A DNA stretch of 64,000 bases from CAJGBR01 sp045637425. Lineage in GTDB: Bacteria; Bacteroidota; Bacteroidia; Bacteroidales; Rikenellaceae. Of this stretch, positions 44,526-54,500 are shown piece after piece. How positions within the stretch are numbered: position 1 is the first letter of the stretch; every line of letters begins with the position of its first letter. The notes beneath the pieces were generated by a model that was not told the DNA's origin, did not search any database, and saw nothing but the letters and a program-made list of their open reading frames with translations. The DNA is taken from positions 62,001 through 126,000 of the forward strand of contig JAZTZL010000032.1 of assembly GCA_045637425.1 (NCBI GenBank), written 5' to 3'. The translations under genes and the position numbers were made by a program.

Positions 44526-45224
44526 TTATTCTTGATTTTGTTCTGCATTCTTTGAATTGCGCGGATTGAATACCACTACAAACTCTCCCTTCGGTTGATT
44601 TTTAGTAAAATGCTCTATTACCTCGGTGAGTGTTCCTCGCACGGTTTGCTCGAACATTTTTGAGAGTTCACGAGATACCGACACCTGTTTATCCTCGCCG
44701 AATGTTTCGAACAGCTCGCCCAAAAGTCGAGTCAGTCGGAATGGTGATTCATAAAATATAATTGTTCGCTGCTCCTCTTTCAGAGCCTCGAGCCGTTTGT
44801 GACGACCCTTTTTCTGTGGCAGGAAACCTTCAAAACAGAATCGGTCGCAAGGGAATCCGCTTTGAACCAGAGCCGGAATCAACGCAGTCGCTCCGGGCAG
44901 CGTTTCAACCTCAATACCACGCTCCACACAGGTGCGCACCAATAGGAATCCGGGGTCCGAAATTCCGGGAGTCCCTGCATCGCTGACAAGTCCCACATCA
45001 AGTCCAGCCTCTATTCGTTGGGCAACGGCTTCGACCTTTGCGTGTTCGTTGTACTTGTGGTGAGATATGACCTGTTTTTCAATGCCCAGATGTTTGAGTA
45101 GGAATTGCGTCGTGCGCGTATCCTCGGCAAGCAGAAGGTCTACCTCTTTGAGCAGTCGAATGGCTCGCAGAGTTATATCTTCGAGATTGCCTATCGGCGT
45201 AGGTATGATATAGAGTTTTGCCAT
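44526..45224 (-). CDS. rsmI: 16S rRNA (cytidine1402-2'-O)-methyltransferase
   Basis: RsmI 2'-O-methylates C1402 of 16S rRNA at the P site using SAM. The 232-residue product begins LYIIPTPIGNLEDITLRAIRLL, then LLAEDTRTTQFLLKHLGI, GLVSDAGTPGISDPGFLLV (signature), LPGATALIPALVQSGFP and FCFEGFLPQKKGRHKRLEAL, followed by FYESPFRLTRLL. This is the family order, slightly shorter than the E. coli protein because the C-terminal domain is reduced. It lies between the acidic protein gene and the DUF389 gene. Confidence 0.96.
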   Translation of the reverse strand: MAKLYIIPTPIGNLEDITLRAIRLLKEVDLLLAEDTRTTQFLLKHLGIEKQVISHHKYNEHAKVEAVAQRIEAGLDVGLVSDAGTPGISDPGFLLVRTCVERGIEVETLPGATALIPALVQSGFPCDRFCFEGFLPQKKGRHKRLEALKEEQRTIIFYESPFRLTRLLGELFETFGEDKQVSVSRELSKMFEQTVRGTLTEVIEHFTKNQPKGEFVVVFNPRNSKNAEQNQE

Positions 45225-45237
45225 TGTAGGTCTATCG

Positions 45238-46332
45238 TTACGAAAGTTTTTTCATCAGCATATTGATAAACTGTTGGGCAGCGTGCGAATCGCCTCGCCA
45301 ACGGAAATTCTCGCCAATGTATATCAGAGCCTCATTCAGGTCGGTCTCTTTATTCAAATCGTTGAGTGTTTGTTCGTACAGACTCTCGTTATTATTGAAT
45401 AATTCGCGAATGAACATAAAGCGGTCATTTATTCCGATTTGGCTTCTGAGATCAGTACCCGAAACTATTTTCGTAGCCAAATCGCGTTGCACATTTCCAC
45501 CCAGCGTAGCATTCAACACCTCAGCGTCACTCCTTAACACCTCGCCCAGAACTCGCTTTTCAGCAGCCGATGGTGATTGGACCCTGGGTTGTTGTGACTC
45601 GACAGCAGGCTGCGGAGCAGCTATTGGCTCCGGAGCAAATACGCGAGCAGGTTCGGGTGTCAGAACTACCTCTGACTCAGGCATAGGCGTTTCCACTGTT
45701 TCAGATTGCGGAACGCTAATCATCGGCACCTCTTTTGGCGCAGAAGCGTGTCCATAGAGTTGCTCGATAATATCATTATCAATGTCGTCGAACATCGGGT
45801 CTATTGCCTTGGGCTGAACCTTTTGCGGCTCCTCACGCACAGATTGTGGCTCTGTAGCAGGTACTGCAACCTCTTCAACTTCATCTGTAGCATTAGCCAT
45901 TTCAGTATCCTCTTCCACTTTCAATTGCTCTTCATCAGCATCGAGGTCAATTATTGGACTCTGAATTTCAAACACTACCTCTTTCGGAGCCTCCTCTGTT
46001 GCAGCCTCCTGTTCAACATTCAAATCTTCAAGCGGCTCGAACTCAACGCTTTCAGATTCGGCATCAGAGACATTTTCTTCTTCAGATTCGGCTACAGCCA
46101 CAGCCGCCATAGGCTCTAATACGACTTCATCGACCTCCTCTTGTGGTGCGGCAGACATCTTACCGAACTCAATCGGTTCATTTCTGCTAGCAAGCAAATC
46201 CTCATAGATACCCCTCAATTTTGACATCACAATATCAAATTCAATTGCGGGCATCTCCTGTATGTTCATATTGCTGGAAAGTATCTTTTCGACTACTTTC
46301 AGTTGACTCAAACTATCTTTTAAGTTACTCAT
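45238..46332 (-). CDS. Acidic low-complexity protein of unknown function
   Basis: A 364-residue protein from the ATG at 46332 (MSNLKDSLSQLKVVEK); an ATG seven codons upstream would sit at the predicted transcription start. Residues 1-60 are helical. About 65-265 are rich in E, V, A and P with little structure (EEVDEVVLEPMAAVAVAESE, EDLNVEQEAATEEAPKEVV). The last 80 residues are an ordered helical domain (DLRSQIGINDRFMFIRELF, ALIYIGENFRWRGDSHAAQQ). No family is named. It lacks a signal or membrane segment, so it is cytosolic, possibly a flexible linker or scaffold. It has its own -7 element and precedes rsmI by 13 bases. Confidence 0.75.
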   Translation of the reverse strand: MSNLKDSLSQLKVVEKILSSNMNIQEMPAIEFDIVMSKLRGIYEDLLASRNEPIEFGKMSAAPQEEVDEVVLEPMAAVAVAESEEENVSDAESESVEFEPLEDLNVEQEAATEEAPKEVVFEIQSPIIDLDADEEQLKVEEDTEMANATDEVEEVAVPATEPQSVREEPQKVQPKAIDPMFDDIDNDIIEQLYGHASAPKEVPMISVPQSETVETPMPESEVVLTPEPARVFAPEPIAAPQPAVESQQPRVQSPSAAEKRVLGEVLRSDAEVLNATLGGNVQRDLATKIVSGTDLRSQIGINDRFMFIRELFNNNESLYEQTLNDLNKETDLNEALIYIGENFRWRGDSHAAQQFINMLMKKLS

Positions 46333-46357
46333 AAAACAATGTATTTTTTGCAACGTG

Positions 46358-46365
46358 TGAAGTTA
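46358..46365 (-). promoter_or_regulatory. Putative -7 element for the acidic-protein gene
   Basis: The minus strand reads TAACTTCA, one or two changes from TAnnTTTG; it supports the downstream start at 46332. Confidence 0.35.
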
Positions 46366-46376
46366 CGATTTTTTTT

Positions 46377-48842
46377 TCAATTAAAAGCATAACTAACCGA
46401 AAAATTGATATTACGCCCATAATCATAACACTTTTTTATCTCTGCAGCATCATAATATCGGTTATACCCCGACCCAACTTTGGTCAGATGGTATTGTTCA
46501 TATCCATATCGTTCGATTCGGCAGTCGGTTAGATTGTTTACTCCAATGGTCAGCGTCAGGGAGTGATTCCGCACATTGAATCGTTTCCCCACAGATAGGT
46601 CGATTGTGCAGACTTCATTCAGATTCGTGTGCGTGAGCAGTCGCTCCCTAACATCAAGTTTATCGGTAAGGGTAATTATTCGGTCCGTGCGACGCATCAT
46701 ATCCAACTTCGCACTGCGTGGCGAGGTATAACTAATCGTAGCATCTGCCCACAATCCGCGATAAGCTTGCCAACGCACTGCTCCCATCAGCAAATGTTTG
46801 GGTGCGTAGTGCACAGGGCAACCAGAGATATGCGCTATGATATTTTCATTCAGCACTTTGCCATCACGGTCGTCATATTGAATAAATATTGGATTTGAGT
46901 CGTATTGATATCTGCCGCTCGAAAAGGATCCCGCAAACTCAATCTGCGGAGCAATTTCAACTACTGCCTCAACCTCCACACCATAAGACCTCGTAGAAAG
47001 ATTATTTGTTACGAACTGACTATAGCGAGTCGTAATCACATCATACTGATTTACAATATAATTCACAGACTTTGCTCTGTTCGAGAACGCCGTCACTCGG
47101 AATGTACCCCAATGTCGATTGGCTGCCAATCCAATCTCTGCCGAGGTGAAACGAGCAGAGCGTGGTGAGTCCACAAAGCGATTCTGGTTTTTTGGAGCTA
47201 TAAAAATTTCCCGATATGTAGGAATTTTGCTCTCTGAGGCGAGTTTCAGCAAAAATTTCAATCCATTGTGATTAACATAATCCGCCGACATACTGAACGA
47301 CTCGGCATCAAAGCTACGCCATTCCGATCTACCCACCGAGAGCGCTCCCGGAAAAGTTTCCTTCTCGTATCGGCCATAGCGACTGACCCACGACTTGCTG
47401 TGAGAGTATTGTGCTGCCAACCGAACTCCGCCATATTGATAACGAGCGAATGCGCCCGCAGTTACTACCTTACTATCTATCAAATAATTATACCCGAATG
47501 CATCACCCTCCCCGACCCGTCTGTTTGGCGTGGGCAGGTTGTTCTGCACCATATCTCCGTAATAGACATCATCGACCAGATAGGTATCAATATCGAGCCA
47601 ATAATCACCGCCCAGCAGGTCGGCTACGACCTTGTAGTAGTCTGAACGATCCAAACCCGCGTCTGCGAAGAGTTCCACCGAGAGCCGCTTGTTGAATTGA
47701 TGCGCTGCCGAGATATTTGCCCGCAGCGACTTGTGAGATGTAACCCTCTGTTCGACAATATGTTTCGAGCGCACTCCCTCTGCACCCCCGTTTGCGTAGT
47801 TTATCTGATAGAGGTTATTCCAATCTAATTGAGATACGGTTTTGTCAGTCTGCCATAACTCGGTGATTTGCTGGGCATTCTCGCCTTGATAATGCGACGG
47901 TAAATAGGCGTAGTAATCGGGATAAGGGTTGTCGCAGTCAAACCTCGCCAGCGTAGAGAAGCCCTGCTTGTTGTGCAGCGCCGTGAGCGAAGTACTCACC
48001 CTACTTGCGCCCGACTCGGAGGTAAACTTGTGATTTACATTCAGCAGCAATGCCTTATTCAGAGTCGTTGCAGCGTTTCGGGTTTTACCGTTCTGCAACC
48101 CGACCGTAGGATTGTAACCGTAAAATTTGCTACCATAAATATGTTTCACAAGCGCAAATGACTCCTCCGTAGCACAACTCTTCAAACCGCGCTCACTGTA
48201 GGTAGCCATTGCACTAACCGTAAGTTCATTATATTTATTCAGCGAACGACTGAAACTGCCATTGAATGCATAGTTTTCCACGAATGCACCGTCGAAAGTT
48301 CTATCCATTCCCCACCTTGCTCTGCCGGCCAGATGCAGCCTACCTTGCGACAAAAATTCGGGGTTTGTGAGTGAGAATCGAAAGTTGCGTATTCTGCTTG
48401 CTGAGTTGCTACCCAGCAAAGCTCGGAATCTGCTGTAGGAAACCTGCGAATGTTGTTCAAGTTGTCGTGAGCCGAATGGAGCAAGTCGCTCCACATCAAA
48501 TTGCTGGAGATTGGTGTAGCCCGATATTACGCCCCACAGAGAGCCCTGTTGCGCAGGGTTATACATCGACACCCCATCAATTCTGAACTGCGCCTGAGAA
48601 AAAATATCTCCTCGGCTATTGAGCAATATATGACCTAAGCCATATTGTCTGAGGCGAAACGTAGTACTACCTACATCGCTTATCTGTAAATAATTGACAT
48701 CATCTGTATTGGGATCAAAAATCATTTCCGATTCAACCACTGCCACCTGCGAGGAGTCAGCTTGTGGAGTCTGCCCCTTTACTCCGAGAGTCAGCAGGCT
48801 CAGCAACAGAATAACCAGAAATTTCCTCCTGCTACACATCAT
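46377..48842 (-). CDS. TonB-dependent receptor-like outer-membrane protein
   Basis: An 821-residue outer-membrane protein. Signal peptide FLVILLLSLLTLGVKGQ is cleaved near residue 24. A short plug-like region (residues about 40-130: FRIDGVSMYNPAQQG, GYTNLQQFDVERLAPFGS) is followed by a long beta-barrel with many alternating strands and a C-terminal phenylalanine-type end (NINFSVSYAFN). The carboxypeptidase-regulatory domain of SusC-type receptors is missing and no TonB box is evident. Its start overlaps ygiQ by 4 bases. It thus ends the metH-metF-ygiQ operon, so a cobalamin-related or methionine-related cargo is a speculation from context. Confidence 0.8.
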   Translation of the reverse strand: MMCSRRKFLVILLLSLLTLGVKGQTPQADSSQVAVVESEMIFDPNTDDVNYLQISDVGSTTFRLRQYGLGHILLNSRGDIFSQAQFRIDGVSMYNPAQQGSLWGVISGYTNLQQFDVERLAPFGSRQLEQHSQVSYSRFRALLGSNSASRIRNFRFSLTNPEFLSQGRLHLAGRARWGMDRTFDGAFVENYAFNGSFSRSLNKYNELTVSAMATYSERGLKSCATEESFALVKHIYGSKFYGYNPTVGLQNGKTRNAATTLNKALLLNVNHKFTSESGASRVSTSLTALHNKQGFSTLARFDCDNPYPDYYAYLPSHYQGENAQQITELWQTDKTVSQLDWNNLYQINYANGGAEGVRSKHIVEQRVTSHKSLRANISAAHQFNKRLSVELFADAGLDRSDYYKVVADLLGGDYWLDIDTYLVDDVYYGDMVQNNLPTPNRRVGEGDAFGYNYLIDSKVVTAGAFARYQYGGVRLAAQYSHSKSWVSRYGRYEKETFPGALSVGRSEWRSFDAESFSMSADYVNHNGLKFLLKLASESKIPTYREIFIAPKNQNRFVDSPRSARFTSAEIGLAANRHWGTFRVTAFSNRAKSVNYIVNQYDVITTRYSQFVTNNLSTRSYGVEVEAVVEIAPQIEFAGSFSSGRYQYDSNPIFIQYDDRDGKVLNENIIAHISGCPVHYAPKHLLMGAVRWQAYRGLWADATISYTSPRSAKLDMMRRTDRIITLTDKLDVRERLLTHTNLNEVCTIDLSVGKRFNVRNHSLTLTIGVNNLTDCRIERYGYEQYHLTKVGSGYNRYYDAAEIKKCYDYGRNINFSVSYAFN

Positions 48843-50560
48843 TTCCCCTTTTTGAAAAAATAGCTTTTCTGACGACGCTTAGCCTCTTGGTCACGAGCCA
48901 CGAATACCTTTTCGCCCGTATATGGATTTATTCCCGTGTAGTATATCGCTGAAGATAAGGTCATCGGTGTAGGAGTAAAATCCTGAATCTGCTCGAGAAA
49001 CACATTCAATCGCCCCATTTTCCGAGAGAGAGATTTCATATCGTTCTTCGTGCAGCCCGGGTGGCTTGATATGCAGTAAGGCACCAACTGATACTTGAGA
49101 TTCTCCTTGCGACAAAGAGAATGAAAACGCTCGTGCAACTTCTCAAAGAGCGAGAAATCAGGCTTGCGCATCAGTTTCAGCACAGCGCTTTCAGTATGTT
49201 CTGGTGCCACTTTCAATCGCCCCGAGGTGTGATGTTTCACCACTTCGCGCAAGTAGTTTTCACCTTCGGGTTCATTAATGAACATATCGTATCTGATTCC
49301 GCTACCGATGTATGCGTGCCTGATTCCGTTCACTTTTCGCACTTTACCATAGAGCGCAATCAAATGATTATGATTGTGTTCGAGGTTTTTACAGATTGCA
49401 GGGAATATACAAGACGGACGGCTGCACTTTTCGCAGAGCGATTTATCCTTTCCGCCCATTTTATACATATTAGCCGAGGGTCCACCCAAGTCCGAGAGAT
49501 TACCTCTGAACTCCTCCATTTTGGTTATGAACTCGATTTCATTCATAATCGAGCGTTCGCTGCGGCTCGAGATGAATTTACCCTGATGAGCCGAGATTGT
49601 ACAGAAACTGCAACCTCCGAAACAGCCACGATGCAAATTCACCGAGAATTTAATCATATCATACGCCGGAATAGCCTTGCCTGCGTAGCGTGGGTGTGGC
49701 AATCGCGTATAGGGCAAATCGAATGAACTATCAATTTCCGACTCGCTCATCGGCGGGTGTTGAGGATTGATTACAAGATATTTATCACCTGTCGGCTCGA
49801 TTAGCGTAGCAGCCTCCATTTTGTTTGATTCGATTTCAAAGCGGCGGAAATTTTCTGCGTATTTTGTTTTATCTTTCAGACACTCCTCATAGGAATGCAA
49901 CAAAATCTTCTCCTCCTCGATTGAATCGACATACTTCTTATCGGCGAGGAATGCCACCTGTCGCAACTTGCGCAATGTCTTTATGTTAAACCCATTATGC
50001 ACTGCTTTAGCAATTTCGACAATAGGTTTTTCGCCCATACCATACACCAGCAGGTCGGCTCCGCAATCGGCGAGAATCGAAGGTTTGAGCGAATTGCTCC
50101 AATAGTCGTAGTGTGCCATTCGTCTGAGCGACGCCTCGATTCCGCCCACGATTATCGGTGTATCTGGATAGAGCGAACGCAAACACTGACAATAAACCGT
50201 AACTGCACGGTCGGGTCTGAAGCCTGCCACGCCCGCGGGAGTGTAGGCATCGTCACTGCGCAGTCTCAGGTTGGCTGTGTAGTGGTTCACCATCGAGTCC
50301 ATATTTCCACCCGTAACTCCGAAAAAGAGACGCGGCTTGCCCAACTTCTTGAAATCGCGCAGGTCGTCTCTCCAATTCGGTTGCGGCACTATCGCCACTC
50401 GATAGCCATAACTCTCTAACTGTCGCCCAATTACGGCAGCTCCGAACGACGGGTGGTCTACATAGGCATCACCCGAAAATAAAATCACATCTAACTCGCT
50501 CCAGCCTCGAGCCTTGACCTCCTTTGCCGAGGTAGGTAGAAAATCGCTCAACTTTGCCAT
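48839..50560 (-). CDS. YgiQ family radical SAM protein
   Basis: A 573-residue cytosolic enzyme of the YgiQ family. The [4Fe-4S] radical SAM motif is CFGGCSFC (Cys313, Cys317, Cys320). A B12-binding-like N-terminal region (GDAYVDHPSFGAAVIGRQLES) precedes it. PIIVGGIEASLRRMAHYDYW is a strong family marker, and the C-terminus carries VAPEHTESAVLKLM and PYCISSHPGCT. The reaction is unknown. It is 10 bases downstream of metF and overlaps the receptor gene. Confidence 0.93.
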   Translation of the reverse strand: MAKLSDFLPTSAKEVKARGWSELDVILFSGDAYVDHPSFGAAVIGRQLESYGYRVAIVPQPNWRDDLRDFKKLGKPRLFFGVTGGNMDSMVNHYTANLRLRSDDAYTPAGVAGFRPDRAVTVYCQCLRSLYPDTPIIVGGIEASLRRMAHYDYWSNSLKPSILADCGADLLVYGMGEKPIVEIAKAVHNGFNIKTLRKLRQVAFLADKKYVDSIEEEKILLHSYEECLKDKTKYAENFRRFEIESNKMEAATLIEPTGDKYLVINPQHPPMSESEIDSSFDLPYTRLPHPRYAGKAIPAYDMIKFSVNLHRGCFGGCSFCTISAHQGKFISSRSERSIMNEIEFITKMEEFRGNLSDLGGPSANMYKMGGKDKSLCEKCSRPSCIFPAICKNLEHNHNHLIALYGKVRKVNGIRHAYIGSGIRYDMFINEPEGENYLREVVKHHTSGRLKVAPEHTESAVLKLMRKPDFSLFEKLHERFHSLCRKENLKYQLVPYCISSHPGCTKNDMKSLSRKMGRLNVFLEQIQDFTPTPMTLSSAIYYTGINPYTGEKVFVARDQEAKRRQKSYFFKKGK

Positions 50561-50570
50561 ACTTGTTCAG

Positions 50571-51536
50571 CTATAAAAACAGTTCCTTCCCGATTCGCAC
50601 CATACTATCGGGGCGTCCCATTGTGTAGAAGTGGATTACGGGTGCTCCCGCTTTTTTCAACTCTCTACCTTGGGCTACGGCCCACTCCACGCCCAGACTC
50701 TTCACAGCCTCGTCGGTCGTGCATTTGCGAGCCTCGCTCACAAGTTCGTCGGGCAGACTGACGTGGAAAATTCGCGGCAATACCTCCAACTGACCGAGCG
50801 ACGAAAAAGGCTTGAGTCCCGGAATAATCGGCACCGTGATTCCTGCCTTGCGACACTTGTCCACAAATTCGAAGAATTTTTTATTATCAAAAAACATCTG
50901 GGTCACTATGTAGTGTGCTCCGGCATCGACCTTCTCCTTCAGGAATTGAATATCCGAATCGGCATCTGTCGCATCAATATGTTTTTCGGGATAGCCCGCC
51001 ACTCCGATGCAGAACTCCGTAGCGTGACAGTTCTCAATTTCGCCGTCGATATACTTGCCGCGATTCATATCATTGATTTGGCGTACCAATTCCGCAGCGT
51101 GTGAATGTCCATCTTTGCGCGGCAGAAAGTGGTTCTCACCCTTTGCCGAATCGCCTCTCAGAGCCAATACATTATGCAAACCCAAGAAGTTCATCTCGAT
51201 TAGCGAGTCTTCGGTCTCGAAGCGGTTGCACCCGCCACAAATCAGATGTGGAACGACCTCTATTCCGTAGCGTGCTGCTATGGCTGACGAGATGCCAATT
51301 GTTCCGGGGCGTCGTCTGGTGATGCGCCGTTCGATGCTGCCATCACTCCGTTCTATTAATTTTATATCTTCACGATGATAGGTTACATTGATATACGCAG
51401 GCGAAAATTTCATCAACTGGTCGATGGTATTGAATATCGAACTCATAGTTTCGCCCTTGAGCGGCGGCAGCAACTCGAATGTAAATCGAGTTTCACCTCT
51501 TTCAGCGGCTTGATTAATTATATCTATGACCTTCAT
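50571..51536 (-). CDS. metF: Methylenetetrahydrofolate reductase
   Basis: MetF reduces 5,10-methylene-THF to 5-methyl-THF, with FAD and NAD(P)H, providing the methyl donor for MetH, whose gene is 7 bases upstream. The 321-residue product has RFTFELLPPLKGETMSSIF, FSPAYINVTYH, GLHNVLALRGDSAKGE, CIGVAGYPEKHIDATDADSD and KVDAGAHYIVTQMFFDNKKF, in family order. The C-terminal barrel ends with GAPVIHFYTMGRPDS. Length is typical of bacterial MetF. Confidence 0.96.
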   Translation of the reverse strand: MKVIDIINQAAERGETRFTFELLPPLKGETMSSIFNTIDQLMKFSPAYINVTYHREDIKLIERSDGSIERRITRRRPGTIGISSAIAARYGIEVVPHLICGGCNRFETEDSLIEMNFLGLHNVLALRGDSAKGENHFLPRKDGHSHAAELVRQINDMNRGKYIDGEIENCHATEFCIGVAGYPEKHIDATDADSDIQFLKEKVDAGAHYIVTQMFFDNKKFFEFVDKCRKAGITVPIIPGLKPFSSLGQLEVLPRIFHVSLPDELVSEARKCTTDEAVKSLGVEWAVAQGRELKKAGAPVIHFYTMGRPDSMVRIGKELFL

Positions 51537-51543
51537 TGCGCAA

Positions 51544-54500
51544 TTATTTTATGTTGTGAGCCAACATTTTTTTCATTTTTTGTGTAGTCGTATTGCAGCG
51601 GGTTACGTAATCCTCAAGTTGCACATCGTCAATCTTGCCAACCGAGAAGTAGCGACTATCTTCAGAGGCGAATATCATTCCCGATACCGAAGCCGTAGGA
51701 GTCATCATACAGTTATCATCTACAAGGCGTATTCCCGTTCTACGCTCCACCTCGAGCATCTGAAAAATATCCCTCTTGAGTTGGTGGTTCGGACAGCAGG
51801 GATAACCCACTGCGGGTCTGATTCCGATTTTATCATCTTTAGCATACCCCCAAAGTTCGCGTGCCACTAAGTTGTGCAAATGTTCAGCGAATGCCTCGGC
51901 CAATCGGTCGGCCACAAGTTCTGCCATAATTGCCGAGTAGTCATCACCCTTTGCTCGGTAGCCCTCAATCATCGCATCGAGCCCCACTCCCGCCGTAACT
52001 ACAAACAGCCCGATGTAGTCATCACAACCTGCAGGCAGAAGAAAATCCGCCAACGAAAGATTCTCGTCATCTTCAACATTTTGACTGCGCAACTGAGGCA
52101 AAATCACCTTACAACATTTGCAATCTTTGGGATATACCACAATATCATCGCCCGAAGAGTGTGCCGGGAAAATTCCGACTACACCATTGAGCGTGAGTAA
52201 ATTATCTGCAATTATCTGCTCGAGCATAGCTTGTGCATCGGCGTAAACTTTCCGAGCTTCGACACCTCGTTGCGGGTGGTCGAAAATTTCGGGCAATCGG
52301 CCCGAAATGCCCCACGCCTTGAAGAAGAATGCCCAATTTATCGAATCTACAACCTCTCGAATCGGGTAGTTTTTATATTCGGTCACGCCCAATCGTGCGG
52401 GAACTACGGGTTGATGCTTAGCACGATGCCCCCTCTTTCGAGCCTCCTCCAGAGTGCGCAACTTGACATTTTCGCCGAGATACTCTCTGCGCAACTGCTC
52501 TTGTTCAGCCTTAATCTGCGCGATAAACTGCTGGCGATTTTCCGAGCAGAGCTGCGCCATCACCCTCACATTATCCGCCGCATCACGCACCTGAATAACC
52601 ACGCCCGAATATTTGGGAGCAATTTTTACTGCCGTATGCAGCGCAGAAGTCGTTGCACCGCCAATCATAACAGGCACATCTACACCCCTCTGTTCGAGCA
52701 GCTCCACAGTACGAATCATCTCCTCCAACGAGGGAGTAATCAACCCACTGAGACCTATGGCTGCTGCCTTTGACTCCTGAACCCGATTAACAATCTCCTC
52801 AGGCGAAACCATTACACCCAAGTCCAACATTTTGTATCCATTGCACGCCATCACGACCGAAACGATATTCTTGCCGATGTCGTGTACATCTCCCTTAACC
52901 GTAGCCAACACTACGCTTGGAGTAGAGTTGCGGTCTGTCGAAATGTTCTCCTGCTCGATATATGGAGCGAGTACCTCAACCGAGCGTTTCATTACACGGG
53001 CACTCTTGACCACCTGAGGCAAAAACATCTTGCCCGAACCGAACAACTCACCAATCTGATTCATTGCAGCCATCAACATACGGTCAATCACTGCCAATGG
53101 CGAATCCGTCAAGTTCAGCGCCTCGAGCGTATCCTGCTCGATAAATTGGTCAATACCCTTTATCATTGAGTGCGCAATTCGCTCCTCGACTGAGAGCGTG
53201 CGCCACAGGTCTGATTTTGTCTCCTCTTTTGATTGACTATGCTGCGCCTTAACTTCGGCAGCCTTTTCCACCAAGCGCTCAGTAGCATCTGCTCTGCGAT
53301 TGAGCACTGCGTCTTCCACCACCGCCAGCAACTCGGGGTCTATCTCGTCGTAAATCTGCAACATCGCAGGATTAACAATACCCATATCCATTCCTGCTTC
53401 GATTGCGTGGTAGAGGAATACCGAATGCATCGCCTCTCTTATAGGGTTATTTCCTCGGAACGAAAACGAAAGATTACTTACTCCGCCGCTGATTTTCACT
53501 CTCGGACAGTTTTTTTTAATCCATCGACAGGCTCTGATATAGTCCAAGCCGTAGCTATCGTGCTGGCTGATGCCCGTAGCAATAGCCAAAATATTAGGGT
53601 CGAAAATAATATCTTCTGCCGGGAATCCATTACTTGTCAGCAGTTTATATGCACGGTCGGCTATTTCGATTTTTCGGTCGAAAGTCGTAGCCTGCCCCTG
53701 TTCATCGAACAACATAACCACTGCCGCAGCACCATATTTTCTGAGCATAGCTGCCCTACGCAGAAACTCTGACTCGCCCTCTTTCAGCGAAATGGAATTG
53801 ACAATAGATTTACCCTGAGTACATTTCAGTGCAGCCTCAATCACCTCCCACGACGAGGAGTCAATCATAATAGGTACTCGTGCTATATCTGGTTCGGCAG
53901 CAATGCGATTAATGAATTCGATGATTGCACTCGGCCCGTCAATCATACCATCGTCCATACAGATATCTATAATCTGAGCGCCATCTTCCACCTGACCTCG
54001 GGCTACGGAGAGTGCATCTGCATATCTGCCCTCGCGAATCATCTTGGCAAAGCGAGCCGAACCCGCTACGTTTGTACGTTCGCCAACATTTATAAAATTG
54101 GCATCGGGAGTGATTTCCAATGGTTCAAGACCCGAAAGTATCGTTCGCGGAGTAAATTTCTGCGACACCTGCGGCGAATAATTCTTTGCTACGCAAGCAA
54201 TCGCTGCGATGTAATCGGGCGTAGTCCCGCAACAGCCGCCCACAATATTGAGCAATCCCTCTTTCAAATATCCTTCGATATGCTCGGCCATAGACTCGGG
54301 CGTTTCATCATATCCGCCCATACCATTTGGCAATCCCGCATTCGGGTGTGCAGATATGGCACACGAGGCTACGCGTTTGAGTCTTGCGATGTATTGTTTC
54401 ATCTGCTCGGCGCCGAACGAGCAGTTCAACCCAATCGACAACAGCGGAGCGTGGCTAATCGAATTATAAAATGCCTCGACAGTCTGTCCCGAAAGGATTC

